Source: Akkermansiaceae bacterium
Lineage (GTDB): Bacteria; Verrucomicrobiota; Verrucomicrobiia; Verrucomicrobiales; Akkermansiaceae
Assembly: GCA_029253285.1 (NCBI GenBank)
Contig: JAQWZU010000130.1
Span: 1-64,000 of the forward strand
DNA length: 64,000 nt
Direction of reading: 5' to 3'
In this document: positions 18,071 to 28,161 of the stretch, piece by piece
Position numbering within the stretch: position 1 is the first letter of the stretch
Layout: every line of letters starts with the position of its first letter
Notes under the pieces: model-generated
What the model was told of the DNA's origin: nothing
Database searches by the model: none
What the model saw: only the letters and a program-made list of their open reading frames with translations
Made by a program: the position numbers and the translations under genes

Positions 18071-18805
18071 CTATTGCTTCATAGGAAGGAGTTCGATGGA
18101 CTTGAACTGAATGGGTGCGGTTTCGGCTTGGATGGAAATCCAGCCTTTGGTGAGCGGGGTCCCGTCGTTGAGTTGTGTTTTGTCGTATTCGCAGACGACT
18201 TGTCCTTTGGCGATGTGCTTGAATTTGTCGCCACGAACTTCGATTTCCACGGTGACCCATTCGTCGCCATGCGTGGTGGGGCCGCCGGTGTTGATGACGT
18301 GGCCCTTGGTGAGTTTGCCTTTCCAATGGAGGTGGGTTCCAGGGGTGCAGATGTTGAGCGTGCCACGATCACCTTTGCCGAGGCCGCCGAGGAGTTGCAC
18401 TTCAATCGAGTTTGGAAAGTCCTGGTTTTTCTTGATGGTCTTGGGATCCTGGCAATGGAGCATGAAGCCGTTGTTACGATTGGCCCAGCCTGGGCCGCCG
18501 GCGACTTGCTTGCCGATGAAGCGGTAGGTCGAGCGGATCTTGTAGTTGGAATAGGGTGTCTTGTAGTAGAGGTGGCCGAATTCGCCGCTGAACTTTTCCC
18601 ACTTGGAGTAGTCGATGGTGAGGAGTCCGTCCTGAACCTTGAAGGTGTCCTTGTAATTCACACCCAAGTCCGAGCCTTTGAATTTTGGAGTCCAGCCGGT
18701 GAGATCCTTGCCATTGAAGAGCTGAATCCAGTTTTCTTTTTTACTTTCCTGGGCATGGGTGATGCCGAGAGCGAGAGCAGCGAGGAGAAGTTGTTTTTTG
18801 ATCAT
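18071..18805 (-). CDS. DUF1080 / 3-keto-disaccharide hydrolase-like secreted protein
   Basis: A 244-residue exported protein (MIKKQLLLAALALGITHAQ). It shows the DUF1080 signature WIQLFNGKDLTGWTPKFKG, then DTFKVQDGLLTIDYSKW, FGHLYYKTPYSNYKIRSTYRF and GWANRNNGFMLHCQDP, ending AETAPIQFKSIELLPM. The fold is a concanavalin-like beta sandwich. Some family members hydrolyse 3-keto-glycosides; many others are untested, so an exact reaction should not be assumed. It is downstream of the terminator at 18868-18897, hence probably transcribed from its own promoter, and precedes the PSD1/DUF1501 pair on the same strand. Confidence 0.88.
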   Translation of the reverse strand: MIKKQLLLAALALGITHAQESKKENWIQLFNGKDLTGWTPKFKGSDLGVNYKDTFKVQDGLLTIDYSKWEKFSGEFGHLYYKTPYSNYKIRSTYRFIGKQVAGGPGWANRNNGFMLHCQDPKTIKKNQDFPNSIEVQLLGGLGKGDRGTLNICTPGTHLHWKGKLTKGHVINTGGPTTHGDEWVTVEIEVRGDKFKHIAKGQVVCEYDKTQLNDGTPLTKGWISIQAETAPIQFKSIELLPMKQ

Positions 18806-18867
18806 GGGGTGAAGCTAGGATGGGTTATACGTCAATGCAACGGGCTTTCTTCTGTAGAACCACACAA

Positions 18868-18897
18868 TAAAAACACCCTCCCTCGAAGAGGAAGGTG
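18868..18897 (-). terminator. Intrinsic terminator of the PVC cytochrome gene
   Basis: Read on the minus strand, CACCTTCCT pairs with GGGAGGGTG (two G-T wobbles) around CTTCGA, followed by TTTTTATT. It lies 25-54 bp past the stop of the CxxCH gene at 18922 and ahead of the DUF1080 gene. Confidence 0.75.
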
Positions 18898-18921
18898 CTG
18901 AGTGGGAAATGGGTGGTCTGG

Positions 18922-21486
18922 CTAGAGCTCTTTTCCGTTGATGGTGAGTTCGTGGATGGACCAGAAGAGGTTGTGTCTGCCGGTCTGGGTGATGCGGATG
19001 AACTTGGCATCGGTGGGATCGAAGTCGATCGCGGTGAGAGGTTTGTCGCCATTGCCTTTGGCGAGGGGGCGGCCCCATTTTTTGCCGTCTTTCGAGACGT
19101 GGACTTCATACTTCCTCGGGTAGTCACCTCTGGAACCCCGGGCATCGAGGGTGACGGTGCTGACTTTGGAAAGCTTGGGAAGTTCGATCTGAACCCACAT
19201 TCCGGCTTTCATGGAGGAACCGGTGGTGTAACGGGATTTTGGGTTGCCATCGACGCATCCATTAAGGTCACCACCATTGTTGCTGGCGGTGAGTTTCCAG
19301 GCTTTACGGTTGGAGAGAACGGGAGGAGAGAGCGCCTCAAGTTCGCTCTGGGTCCACGGCTCTTTACGGGAAGAATGCTTCTTGCGCAGGGCGGCTACGG
19401 TGTTTGGTTGGGTCAGTCCGTGTTTGTTTCCGAAGGAATTGCGCACGAAGGTGGTGATGTCGGCGATCCATTGGTCGTTGTTGGTGGCCATGGAGACCAT
19501 GAGTCCCTCGTATTTCTTTCCGTCAATGTCGCCGGTGAGTCCGTGGAGGAGGGTTCGAATGGCGGTCTTGTCGTTTCCGGCGAGGCGGGGATTGTTGAGG
19601 AAGGAGGGCGCGAGGAAGTGTCCTTTTTGTCCCGGCATGGGAGTGCCTTTCCCGTCACCCCCGTGGCAGGAGAAGCAGAGTTGCTGGTAGATGACTTTAC
19701 CATTTTCCATGGACTTAGCGAAGGCCTTGCCGAGGCGTTCCTGGGCCCGGGAGTCGGCGCGGGCGGCGACAGCGGAACCCCGGAGATTCTTGATGGCATT
19801 GACGGCTTCGTTGTTCGAATATTTGTCGATAAGGCCGTCGACGAGGGCGGCAAGAACCGGGTGCTCCGGGTTGCTAACGCCGATGGAGTTGATTGCCTGA
19901 AGGGTCATCTCGATATCTTCGGCGACATACTCAGAATTACTGAGGGCTTTGATCACCCCGGTATCGCCATCGGCGAGGAATGGCTCGGCGACACGCACGG
20001 CGGCGGTGCGGACAAGGGAGGAGCCGTCATTGAGTGCTCGAACGAGAACTTTTTGGGTGACCTTGCTCATTCCTTCGAGTGTCCAGAGGGCGTGAAGGCG
20101 ATCGAGTTCGTTGCCGCTGGAAATGACGAGGTTTTCGAGTTTGGGAACGACGGTTTCACGGTCCTTGCGGAGGATGATGAGCTTTTGAGCGGTGTCACGC
20201 CACCAGCCGTTGGGATGGTTGAGGTAGGGAACGAGCTCGGCGGTGGTCTTGTCGAGGAGGCGGGGTTGGACATCGGGCTTGTAGCTGTCGTGAACGAGGC
20301 GGTAGATACGGCCTTTTTGGATGTTCTTGTGAATGCCCCACTTGTCGATGACGCCGCGGAGGTAGGATTTTGGACGAGTCCAGTTTCCTTGCTGGATGAT
20401 GCCGCGGTGCATGTCGATCATCATCATGGCTCCATCGGGTGAGGTGGTGGCCCAAAGTGGGCGGAAGTTGATGTCGCGGGTGCGCATAAATTCGGTGCCG
20501 GGATAGGCGTTACTAAGAATGGTTTTTCCGTCCTTACGGGTGACCTTGGCGCGGCGAACGAGACGTCCGACGGGTTCGGGGATGATGAGGTCTCCCTGAA
20601 GATCGGCGGGAAGGCGGTCGCCACGGTAAATTCCCTGGCCGGCGCATCCGGTGAAGTTGTTGAGTCCGCCGCGCTTGTTGACCCGGCGTTTTCCGCCCTG
20701 GACGTCGGGGACGTCGGCGATGGGGAAGACTTCACGGAAGCCGGGGGCTTCCTGCCCTCGGAGGTCGAGGGCGCCGTAGGTGATGGGTTGTTGGAAATAG
20801 AAGGCGGGCTTTTCGCCACCGGCGGCGGAGTAGTAATTACGTCCGGCATTGTCCATGCCGATTCCCCATTGTCCGCCACCACGGGGGAGCTTTTGAACTT
20901 CGAGTTTCCCGTCGGTGAAACGGTAGCGCTTATTCTCGTAGGTGAGGTAAATCCAGTTATCGAGATTCCAGATGAGACCGGAGGGTTGGTGCTCCATGTT
21001 GCCGCCGCGCTTGCCGCCTTCATAGATTTTCACTTTTTCGTCGGCCACGCCGTCGTTGTTGGAGTCGCGGTAGGTCCAGAGGTCGAGGGTGTTGGTGATG
21101 CCGACCATGATACGGTCATCGAGAGGAAGAACCATGCGGGGGAGAAGCATGTTGTCGATGAAGATAGAGTGCTTGTCGTAAATGCCATCACCATTGGTGT
21201 CCTCGTGACGGGAAATCCGGGATTTGGGCTCTTGCTCACCGGTGGCGTTGGCGTCCTGCATATAAGTGAGCATTTCCACGACGTAGAGGGCGCCATTTCC
21301 ATCCCAGGCCATTGCAACAGGCTCGTTAATGTGCGGGTCGCTGAGGGCGAGTTCGAGACGGTAGCCGTCCTCGAGTTCGATGGATTTGTGGGACTCCTCG
21401 ATGGAGAGAAATCCTTCTTGGTAGATCTTGTCGCCTGGTTCGGCGAAGAGAGGGAGGGCGGTGAGAAGTGGAATAAGGCGCTTCAT
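18922..21486 (-). CDS. PVC-type heme-binding CxxCH protein (membrane-bound dehydrogenase-like propeller, HEAT, cytochrome c, discoidin)
   Basis: An 854-residue exported protein (MKRLIPLLTALPLFAEPG). The N-terminal ~400 residues form a propeller resembling the PVC putative membrane-bound dehydrogenase domain: HINEPVAMAWDGNGALYVVEMLTYMQDA, RISRHEDTNGDGIYDKHS, GGGQWGIGMDNAGRNY and MMMIDMHRGIIQQG. About 420-600 has HEAT-like helical repeats (LHALWTLEGM, LVRTAAVRVAEPF). About 620-720 is a cytochrome c domain with CFSCHGGDGKGTPMPGQKG. The last ~140 residues look like an F5/8 discoidin domain (GCVDGNPKSRYTTGSSM, KFIRITQTGRHNLFWSIHEL). Oxidation of a carbohydrate with electrons passed to the heme is the usual proposal; no substrate is known. 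Confidence 0.88.
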   Translation of the reverse strand: MKRLIPLLTALPLFAEPGDKIYQEGFLSIEESHKSIELEDGYRLELALSDPHINEPVAMAWDGNGALYVVEMLTYMQDANATGEQEPKSRISRHEDTNGDGIYDKHSIFIDNMLLPRMVLPLDDRIMVGITNTLDLWTYRDSNNDGVADEKVKIYEGGKRGGNMEHQPSGLIWNLDNWIYLTYENKRYRFTDGKLEVQKLPRGGGQWGIGMDNAGRNYYSAAGGEKPAFYFQQPITYGALDLRGQEAPGFREVFPIADVPDVQGGKRRVNKRGGLNNFTGCAGQGIYRGDRLPADLQGDLIIPEPVGRLVRRAKVTRKDGKTILSNAYPGTEFMRTRDINFRPLWATTSPDGAMMMIDMHRGIIQQGNWTRPKSYLRGVIDKWGIHKNIQKGRIYRLVHDSYKPDVQPRLLDKTTAELVPYLNHPNGWWRDTAQKLIILRKDRETVVPKLENLVISSGNELDRLHALWTLEGMSKVTQKVLVRALNDGSSLVRTAAVRVAEPFLADGDTGVIKALSNSEYVAEDIEMTLQAINSIGVSNPEHPVLAALVDGLIDKYSNNEAVNAIKNLRGSAVAARADSRAQERLGKAFAKSMENGKVIYQQLCFSCHGGDGKGTPMPGQKGHFLAPSFLNNPRLAGNDKTAIRTLLHGLTGDIDGKKYEGLMVSMATNNDQWIADITTFVRNSFGNKHGLTQPNTVAALRKKHSSRKEPWTQSELEALSPPVLSNRKAWKLTASNNGGDLNGCVDGNPKSRYTTGSSMKAGMWVQIELPKLSKVSTVTLDARGSRGDYPRKYEVHVSKDGKKWGRPLAKGNGDKPLTAIDFDPTDAKFIRITQTGRHNLFWSIHELTINGKEL

Positions 21487-21767
21487 GGATAAGGTGGTGA
21501 ATGAAAGAGACGGGAGATGAGAAGGGGAAGTTTCTTTTTTGTGTGTTTTTTGTCATTTGGTCCCGAAAAAGAGACCTTACGCTTGTGAATTGGAGCATGG
21601 GCGGCTAAAACACGGTACGATCACTTAGGAGATTTCTACTCCAGCCTTGCTGTTTCCCGCCTAACCATGCGGAATTTACTGAAACAAATGGAAGAGCCCG
21701 AAGAATGATATAGAATCAGGCCGATCGTGACTCGACGGAGCGTTAATTAGGGTGTTGAGTTTTGCTT

Positions 21768-22598
21768 ATGAGACTTTACCGGACTTCGCAGGGCGCCTTG
21801 CTGGCAGATGGAGAGGATATTCACGCGGTGGGTGATGATTTGATTTTAAGATTGTTCCAATCCAAAGCCGGAGAGATTGAGGCTCTTCTCGAAGGGGAAA
21901 AGGGCATGAAGGTTGATAAGTGTGATCAGGCGGAACTCCTTCCTCCCGTGCCGGATGAAACCGAGGTTTGGGCCTCGGGAGTGACTTATTTGCGGTCGAA
22001 GTCGGCGCGGATGGAAGAGTCGGAGGAGGCGGGCGGTGATGTTTTTTATGACTTGGTTTATGATGCCGAGCGCCCTGAGTTGTTTTTCAAGGCGATGGGA
22101 TACCGGGCGGTGGGATCTGGCGGACTGATTCGGGTGAGGGAAGACTCGACGTGGGATGTGCCGGAGCCGGAGCTGACGCTGGCGATCAATTCGAGCGGCG
22201 AGATTTTTGGCTTCGCGATCGGGAACGATGTGAGCTCGCGATCGATTGAGGGAGAGAATCCGCTCTATTTGCCGCAGGCGAAAGTTTACACCGGAAGTTG
22301 CGCCATCGGTCCGTATCTGACGATTGGGCGGAAGGCCCTGGCTGACGATGCCGAGATCAAGCTCGAGATCGAACGGGCCGGGGAGCAGGTTTTTTCGGGA
22401 TCGACTGACCTGACCCAATTGAAGCGGAGTGTCGAGGAGTTGGTTGAGTTTCTATACCGCGAGTTGGATTTCCCCAATGGAGCGATGCTCATGACCGGAA
22501 CGGGAGTTGTTCCGGGAACCGACTTCACCCTGACTTCGGGGGATGTTGTAAAAATTAAAATTGAGGGTCTCGGAGTCCTCGAAAATACCGTAGCTTAA
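21768..22598 (+). CDS. Fumarylacetoacetase-family 2-keto-3-deoxy-pentonate dehydratase (likely)
   Basis: A 276-residue FAH-superfamily protein. Metal-site and core motifs are [73 protein letters not shown] and [14 protein letters not shown]. Start ATG 21768 is chosen over a TTG six bases upstream because it gives the usual MRLYR beginning. The gene leads an operon with a 2,5-dioxovalerate dehydrogenase and a YjhG-type pentonate dehydratase. In that setting this FAH protein most likely dehydrates 2-keto-3-deoxy-D-xylonate or -arabinonate to 2-oxoglutarate semialdehyde, as FAH-type enzymes do in known Weimberg pathways. The reaction is inferred from context plus family; which pentose isomer is used is not decidable. 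Confidence 0.85.
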   Translation: MRLYRTSQGALLADGEDIHAVGDDLILRLFQSKAGEIEALLEGEKGMKVDKCDQAELLPPVPDETEVWASGVTYLRSKSARMEESEEAGGDVFYDLVYDAERPELFFKAMGYRAVGSGGLIRVREDSTWDVPEPELTLAINSSGEIFGFAIGNDVSSRSIEGENPLYLPQAKVYTGSCAIGPYLTIGRKALADDAEIKLEIERAGEQVFSGSTDLTQLKRSVEELVEFLYRELDFPNGAMLMTGTGVVPGTDFTLTSGDVVKIKIEGLGVLENTVA

Positions 22599-22604
22599 GA
22601 CCAC

Positions 22605-24125
22605 ATGAGTTTCCAAACCAAGAATCCTGTCACCGGAGAAGTCCTTCCCGGAAGTTTTGTGAAATCGAGCGCCGAGGAGGTCTCCCGCGCTTGCGGAAGT
22701 TGTGCCGCCGCCGCGACGACCCTCCGCCGGAAATCGGGCGAAGAACTTGCGGGCTTGCTTGAAACAATCGGAGCTAGTTTGACCGAGGCACGCGATGCGA
22801 TATTAGAACGGGTTCAAGCCGAGACCGGATATCCCGATGGACGGGTGCAGGGTGAATTTGGCCGCATGGTGGGTGGCTTTGCGGCTTTCGCTGAAGTGGC
22901 CCGCGATGCTTCCTGGGTTGAAGCGACCATCGATCATGCTGATCCGGATCGTGCGCCTTTGCCCAAGCCGGACCTTCGTAAAATGCTCATTCCGATTGGT
23001 CCGGTGGGCATCTTTGGAGCGAGTAATTTTCCCTTGGCACTTTCGGCCGGTGGATCCGATGTGACCAGCGCGCTGGCTGCCGGGTGTCCGGTGGTGGTAA
23101 AGGGACATCCCTCGCATGCTGGAACGTGTGAGTTGATTGGTAAGGCGATTCAAGAGGGCGTTGCGAAGGCTGGTTTTCCTGAAGGCACTTATCAATTGGT
23201 GCAGGGTGAAGGGCATGAAGTGGGTGAGGCTATCGTGACGCATCCCGACGTGGCCGCCGTTGGTTTCACGGGTTCCTTACGTGGTGGACGCGCCTTATTT
23301 GATCTCGCTTCACAACGAAAGGTTCCCATTCCACTTTACGCAGAAATGGGGAGTGTGAACCCGCAGTTTGTTTTACCCGAATTAGTCGAGGCGAATGGCG
23401 AAGGATTCGCCGAGAGTTTCTTTGGAAGCATTACTTTAGGGAATGGACAGTTCTGCACTTGCCCCGGAGTGTTGTTCCTGCCTCCAGGCTCGGATGCTTT
23501 GTTGGAAAAACTCGCATCCCTGGTTGCTGATAGCACCGGGCAGCCGGTTTTGAATGAGGGAGTTTGCTCGGCGTTTGAGTCGGGAATGTCCCGCCTGGAA
23601 TCGCTCGAGGGAGTTCAGGTTCTCGCAAAAGGATCGCTCGAAGGTGCAGTCGTCGGAGCTCCGGCGATGGTGGTGCAAGTTTCCTATGCGGACTATGTCG
23701 CTCAGAGGGACGTCCTCTCGGAAGAAGTCTTCGGGCCTTCTGCAGTGGTGGTTATTTGCGATGACGTTACGCAATTCACGGAGGCGGCCCGTGATTTTGA
23801 AGGGCAACTCGGAGCGTCCCTGCACGGAACTGAAAGTGAGTTGGCGGAAGCGAAAAATTTGCTGGATGAATTGGAACGCTTCACCGGCCGTGTGGTGGTC
23901 AATGCCTTCCCGACTGGATTGGAGGTTTGTCATTCGCTGGTTCACGGAGGTCCTTACCCCGCAACGACCAATTCACATTTCACTTCGGTGGGCCAAAGCG
24001 GAATCACTCGCTGGGCACGCGCGATGAGCTATCAAGGAGTGCCCGATGCGCTTCTGCCGCCCATCTTGCAGGAAGCCAACCCGCTTGGCATTGCCCGCCG
24101 AGTCGACGGAGTTTTTACGCCATGA
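22605..24125 (+). CDS. 2,5-dioxovalerate (2-oxoglutarate semialdehyde) dehydrogenase
   Basis: A 506-residue aldehyde dehydrogenase with catalytic Cys in [10 protein letters not shown] and general base Glu in [14 protein letters not shown]. The N-terminal part has [40 protein letters not shown], and [16 protein letters not shown] binds the cofactor. This pattern, including GASNFP and KGHPSH, fits the NADP-preferring type III alpha-ketoglutaric semialdehyde dehydrogenases. The gene starts 6 bp after the FAH-family gene and its stop overlaps the start of the dehydratase gene (ATGA). It would make the last step of the Weimberg route, giving 2-oxoglutarate for the TCA cycle. Confidence 0.9.
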   Translation: MSFQTKNPVTGEVLPGSFVKSSAEEVSRACGSCAAAATTLRRKSGEELAGLLETIGASLTEARDAILERVQAETGYPDGRVQGEFGRMVGGFAAFAEVARDASWVEATIDHADPDRAPLPKPDLRKMLIPIGPVGIFGASNFPLALSAGGSDVTSALAAGCPVVVKGHPSHAGTCELIGKAIQEGVAKAGFPEGTYQLVQGEGHEVGEAIVTHPDVAAVGFTGSLRGGRALFDLASQRKVPIPLYAEMGSVNPQFVLPELVEANGEGFAESFFGSITLGNGQFCTCPGVLFLPPGSDALLEKLASLVADSTGQPVLNEGVCSAFESGMSRLESLEGVQVLAKGSLEGAVVGAPAMVVQVSYADYVAQRDVLSEEVFGPSAVVVICDDVTQFTEAARDFEGQLGASLHGTESELAEAKNLLDELERFTGRVVVNAFPTGLEVCHSLVHGGPYPATTNSHFTSVGQSGITRWARAMSYQGVPDALLPPILQEANPLGIARRVDGVFTP

Positions 24126-26020
24126 GTGAGATTCTCGAATCGGGCGAAGAGAGGATCGAAGAAGTCGTGACCCGTTCGAAAGGAGCGGACGGCGAACTTC
24201 CGATCTCGGGCGATGATTTAACGAAAGGAAACAGCGGAGATCTCTTCGGCTGGATGCAGAATGTCGGCATGGGCTGGAAAGCCGCGGGTTGGGGGAAAAG
24301 GGAAATTTTGATCCTCTCGACCCAAGGTGGCATCCGTCAGCCAGACGGAACACCGACGGCACTCGGTTATCATTCGGGTCATTGGGAGGTGGGCTTGCTC
24401 ATGGAAGCGGTGGCGCAGGAAGTGGCGAGATTGAATGGTGTTCCTTTTGCGGGATTTTGTAGTGATCCGTGCGACGGACGCACGCAGGGAACGAGGGGGA
24501 TGATGGATTCCCTCCCGTTTCGAAACGATGCTGCGATGGTGTTGCGGAGATTGATTCGTTCTTTGCCGACTGCGAAAGGGGTTGTGGGCGTGGCGACATG
24601 TGACAAAGGATTACCTGCAATGATGATGGCCTTGGCAGGTTGTGGACATCTGCCCGGGGTTTTGGTGCCAGGTGGGGTAAGCTTACTGAGTGAGGAGACC
24701 GAGGACCTCGGGAAAGTGCAGTCCCTGGGCGCGCGCTATGCCCATGGCGAAGTGAGTTTGGAAGAAGCAGCCGCGACGGCGTGTCGGGCGTGCGCCAGTC
24801 CGGGAGGGGGGTGTCAGTTTTTGGGGACGGCGGCGTCGAGTCAGGTGATGGGGGAAGCGCTGGGAATGAGTTTGCCACACAGTGCGCTCAGTCCGAGTGG
24901 CTCGCAGATTTGGCGTGATCTCGCGACGCGAAGCGGGCGTGCGGCGATGCATTTGGCGGATCAGGAGATTTCGTTGAATCAAATTCTGACTGAGAAGTCG
25001 CTGCACAATGCCATGATCATGCATGCGGCTTTTGGAGGTTCGACGAACTTGATTTTGCATCTTCCCGCGATTGCGCATGCGGCAGGGTTGGCGCGACCGA
25101 TGGTGTTGGATTGGCAGAAAGTAAATCAACTGGTGCCGAGGATTGTCGATGCTCTACCCAATGGTCCGATGGGCTATGCCACGGTGCAGGTTTTTCTCGC
25201 CGGTGGAGTGCCTGAGGCGATGTTGTCCTTGCGCGATGTTTTAAATTTGGACGCGATGACAGTGAGCGGGCAGTTCTTGGGTGAGAATTTGGAATGGTGG
25301 GAAAATTCTGAGCGTCGGAAGCGGGTTCGTGAGCGTCTCAATGCTTTGGATGACGTTGATCCCAACGAAGTGATTCGGAGTCGGAAGGATGCGCTCTCCA
25401 GTACGGTGACTTTCCCGCAGGGGAATCTCGCGCCAGAAGGCAGTGTCGTGAAGAGCACCGCGATTGATCCGTCGATGATCAATGAAGACGGTTTGTTTTT
25501 GCTGGAGGGACAGGCGCGTGTCTTTGGAAGTGAAGCTGAGGCCATTACCGCGGTGAAGTCGCAAGGGGACGATCGGATTCGAGCAGGGGACGTCATGATC
25601 CTGGCCGGGATTGGACCGATGGGCGCGGGGATGCCCGAAACTTATCAAGTGACCTCTGCGTTGAAGTATTGCAAGGTTGGCAAGCAGGTGGCCTTGGTTA
25701 CCGATGGTCGTTTTAGCGGAGTTTCGACAGGGGCTTGTATCGGGCACGTGAGTCCGGAGGCCCTGGCGGGCGGTCCGATTGGGAAACTACGCGATGGAGA
25801 TCCAGTGAGAGTGAGGATTGATGTCGTTTCTCTCGAGGGTGCAGTCGACTATCTGGGTGACTGGGCGGATTTTCAAAAACGCACACTGAATCCTTTGGTT
25901 AAAGTGCATCCCGATCTTCCCGATGACACCCGGCTTTGGGCGGCATTGCAGAATGCCAGCGGGGGAAGTTGGGGGGGGTGTGTTTACGATGCCGATGCGG
26001 TGAATCGGGGTTTGTCGTGA
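24122..26020 (+). CDS. YjhG/YagF-family pentonate (D-xylonate) dehydratase, IlvD/Edd superfamily
   Basis: A 632-residue protein very close in sequence to E. coli YjhG/Yag[140 protein letters not shown] and [11 protein letters not shown]. Cys residues of [18 protein letters not shown] and GGGCQF fit the Fe-S cluster site of IlvD/Edd enzymes. ATG 24122 is chosen because it overlaps the previous stop as ATGA and gives the family's N-terminus; the open frame extends upstream to 23927 without similarity. The enzyme would convert D-xylonate or another pentonate to the 2-keto-3-deoxy acid. Confidence 0.93.
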   Translation: MSEILESGEERIEEVVTRSKGADGELPISGDDLTKGNSGDLFGWMQNVGMGWKAAGWGKREILILSTQGGIRQPDGTPTALGYHSGHWEVGLLMEAVAQEVARLNGVPFAGFCSDPCDGRTQGTRGMMDSLPFRNDAAMVLRRLIRSLPTAKGVVGVATCDKGLPAMMMALAGCGHLPGVLVPGGVSLLSEETEDLGKVQSLGARYAHGEVSLEEAAATACRACASPGGGCQFLGTAASSQVMGEALGMSLPHSALSPSGSQIWRDLATRSGRAAMHLADQEISLNQILTEKSLHNAMIMHAAFGGSTNLILHLPAIAHAAGLARPMVLDWQKVNQLVPRIVDALPNGPMGYATVQVFLAGGVPEAMLSLRDVLNLDAMTVSGQFLGENLEWWENSERRKRVRERLNALDDVDPNEVIRSRKDALSSTVTFPQGNLAPEGSVVKSTAIDPSMINEDGLFLLEGQARVFGSEAEAITAVKSQGDDRIRAGDVMILAGIGPMGAGMPETYQVTSALKYCKVGKQVALVTDGRFSGVSTGACIGHVSPEALAGGPIGKLRDGDPVRVRIDVVSLEGAVDYLGDWADFQKRTLNPLVKVHPDLPDDTRLWAALQNASGGSWGGCVYDADAVNRGLS

Positions 26021-26114
26021 GCGAGGAAAAAATGCGCGCGATCATTTTTTGAAATTCTTTGTGCTTTCTCGCTTGTGCCACCCGCCGTGATTAGTTGATT
26101 CTTGCGCCACACAC

Positions 26115-26411
26115 ATGGAAACAAAAGTTCACCTTCCGGAAACTGAAAAGCCGTCTTCAATTAAAGCGGTTGTCTCTGCCCTTCATGATCAAGGTCTCAG
26201 CCCGCAGCATGACAAGAAAGATTGGGGCGATTGGATTAATCTTCCGCCTCATAAAACCGTTATTAGTATCGAGTCGATGCGCGGAATGACGACGTCGGCG
26301 ACAATCGAGTATGCTGATGGTGAAGACGACGCTCTTGAGATCCCCATCATCACCGCTTTTCGTGAACTGGGATGGTATGGAACGGATGAAGACGGGGAGT
26401 ACCGTCTTTAG
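26115..26411 (+). CDS. Small conserved-looking hypothetical protein
   Basis: A 98-residue soluble, acidic protein with no recognised domain. Visible features are a polar N-terminus (METKVHLPETEKPSS), a helix AVVSALHDQGLSPQ, a central WGDWINLPPHKTVISIESMRG stretch and a C-terminal FRELGWYGTDEDGEYRL. Aromatic and Gly-rich motifs in a compact sequence suggest a folded small domain. The stop is two bases from the convergent Lon-like gene. It has its own ~95-bp upstream gap after the Weimberg operon. Coding status is supported by regular composition and clean boundaries; function is unknown. Confidence 0.65.
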   Translation: METKVHLPETEKPSSIKAVVSALHDQGLSPQHDKKDWGDWINLPPHKTVISIESMRGMTTSATIEYADGEDDALEIPIITAFRELGWYGTDEDGEYRL

Positions 26412-26413
26412 GT

Positions 26414-28117
26414 TCAGTCTTTTTTGGCTTCCCGGGGTTTTAGATCACCGGAGGTAATCATTAGCCTGTTGCGGAAGGCGGTGACTTCGCCCTGGAAGAT
26501 TCTGAAGGCCACAATGTCTGGGCGTTTCTTGTTCAAAAAACTTTTGTTCATGTCGCGTGCGAGGCCTTTGAGTCTTTTGATGAGTGCGAGGGCCTCGTCA
26601 TGGAGGGGCTTCTCTTTGTCTCCGATTCGTCGTTCCAGGGGGTCGAAGCGTTCGCGTATCCGGTCATGTAGTTTTCGAAAGTCGGTGGCTTTGGTTTTTC
26701 CGTATTGAAAGCGAAAGTTTGAGAGCGGTTCGAGGCAGCGGTTAAGTTCCCGGGCGAGCATCTTTTCGGAGAAGTGGGGAGGGCGGTTGTTTCCTTGCGC
26801 GGCAAGAAAGGAAGCTGAAACGTGGAGATTTGAATGTCCCACCACGGTGGCGAGTCGTTCCTTGACCGATTTGTGGCTCACGAATGTTTGTAATGAGGTG
26901 GACTCAAGGGCTTTCTCCCAAATTTCCTGATAGCTCTCCATGGCGGCAGCGAGTTTTGGATCGATCTGGCCATCCTCGTAAAAGAGGGAACGGGTCTCGT
27001 CGAAATGGCTTGCGCCGATGACTTCGTAATTTACGAAAAAGTCAGCTTTTTCGAGAACGAGAAGTGATCTCAGGTCGTCGGCAGCTCCCGGTGGCACAAT
27101 GAGGCGGCTTCCCCTTGGTGGCACAGTCTCGGCGAGTTCGAGAAAGATCGACCACGCCTTGTGGGGGCGGCTGAGAGAGCCATTATCTTCCAGCTTGGCG
27201 AAAAGATAGGTGTTTTTTCTGAGTGGTCGACCGGTGAGGGCTGCGTCAACTAGGATCGCGACTGGAGCGGCAAGATTGCTTCCGTTATCAGCGGCATATT
27301 GAAGTTTACCGGTATCAATGTTGAGGCTTTTATCTTGGGGGAGAATTTTTTCGGCGCTTTGAAAATAGCGCTCTGCGCTGCTGACAGTGGATCTAGCATC
27401 GTAATTGGGTCTGGGGCGGAAAAGGATTCTTCGATTGCCATCCCCATCGCCTCTCTCATCGGTGATGATGAGGCTCACCTTCTGTATGATGCCGTTTTTT
27501 CCGATAGGATAAGTGAAGAAGGGCGCAGTCGTCAGGACCGCGTCGGTTTTGAATTGAAGCTCAGGTCCGAGAGGCTTCGTGCTCTCAACCTTATTCTCGA
27601 ATTTTTCGAGCGGAGCGATCAAGCCTTTCCAACGTGCCTCCTGATCATCAACATCATGACTGGAGACCAGTGGGTGGTCTTTTTGTCGTGCGGAGATGAT
27701 ATCGATGAGGAGTTGACCCAGCAAATAGCCCTCCTCACCAGGTGGGAGTTTAACGAGCCATTCGGCGGTTCGCTGAATGGCTCCCTGTGCTTCGCCAACC
27801 TCTCTCCTATTCGCACTCGGACGGCTTTCGTTGTTGCTCAGGCTTTGGATGATCGCACGTGCCTGTGGTTGGGCGGGCGACAAGCGCTGACTGAGAGCCA
27901 ATGCCCGGGCACGGGTGTGGAGATCTTTGCCGGATCTGGAGAATGGGCCATCTGCGATGAGGGCCAGTTGGTCGGCGAGATTGTTGATCCCATTGACATC
28001 GATGGGAATGCGATCCCGTCGGATGAGGGGGTAGGAGTCGTCAGGCACGATGAATTTTGCCGCGCCGAAGGCATTGCCCAAGAAAGCGCAGACGAGAAAA
28101 CCGATGAAAAGACGCAT
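26414..28117 (-). CDS. Secreted protein with a divergent Lon (S16)-like protease domain
   Basis: A 567-residue exported protein (MRLFIGFLVCAFLGNAFGA). Residues ~185-375 resemble the Lon proteolytic domain. Ser280 lies in AADNGSNLAAPVAIL (compare DGPSAG in Lon) and is followed by DAALTGRPLRKNTYLFAKLE (compare SALTGRPVR). Lys320 in LSRPHKAWSIFLELAE occupies the place of the catalytic lysine, 40 residues after the Ser (43 in E. coli Lon). Then SRLIVPPGAADDLRSL matches the usual IPxxNxxDL. No AAA+ ATPase is present; the C-terminal ~190 residues are helical and basic. It follows the selenoprotein by 44 bp on the same strand and is probably co-transcribed. The S16 call is my inference from residue pattern and spacing; activity is unproven. 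Confidence 0.6.
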   Translation of the reverse strand: MRLFIGFLVCAFLGNAFGAAKFIVPDDSYPLIRRDRIPIDVNGINNLADQLALIADGPFSRSGKDLHTRARALALSQRLSPAQPQARAIIQSLSNNESRPSANRREVGEAQGAIQRTAEWLVKLPPGEEGYLLGQLLIDIISARQKDHPLVSSHDVDDQEARWKGLIAPLEKFENKVESTKPLGPELQFKTDAVLTTAPFFTYPIGKNGIIQKVSLIITDERGDGDGNRRILFRPRPNYDARSTVSSAERYFQSAEKILPQDKSLNIDTGKLQYAADNGSNLAAPVAILVDAALTGRPLRKNTYLFAKLEDNGSLSRPHKAWSIFLELAETVPPRGSRLIVPPGAADDLRSLLVLEKADFFVNYEVIGASHFDETRSLFYEDGQIDPKLAAAMESYQEIWEKALESTSLQTFVSHKSVKERLATVVGHSNLHVSASFLAAQGNNRPPHFSEKMLARELNRCLEPLSNFRFQYGKTKATDFRKLHDRIRERFDPLERRIGDKEKPLHDEALALIKRLKGLARDMNKSFLNKKRPDIVAFRIFQGEVTAFRNRLMITSGDLKPREAKKD

Positions 28118-28161
28118 AATCAGAGGGAAGTCTAGCCCCCCGATCAGCTACTGACAATCTT

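Noticed and set aside
21487-21767. Possible gene or small RNA in the 281-bp divergent gap
   Set aside because: Only weak short hairpins and AT-rich stretches; most likely the two divergent promoters.
23927-24121. N-terminal extension of the YjhG-type dehydratase
   Set aside because: It overlaps the aldehyde dehydrogenase coding region; ATG 24122 gives the family N-terminus with ATGA coupling.
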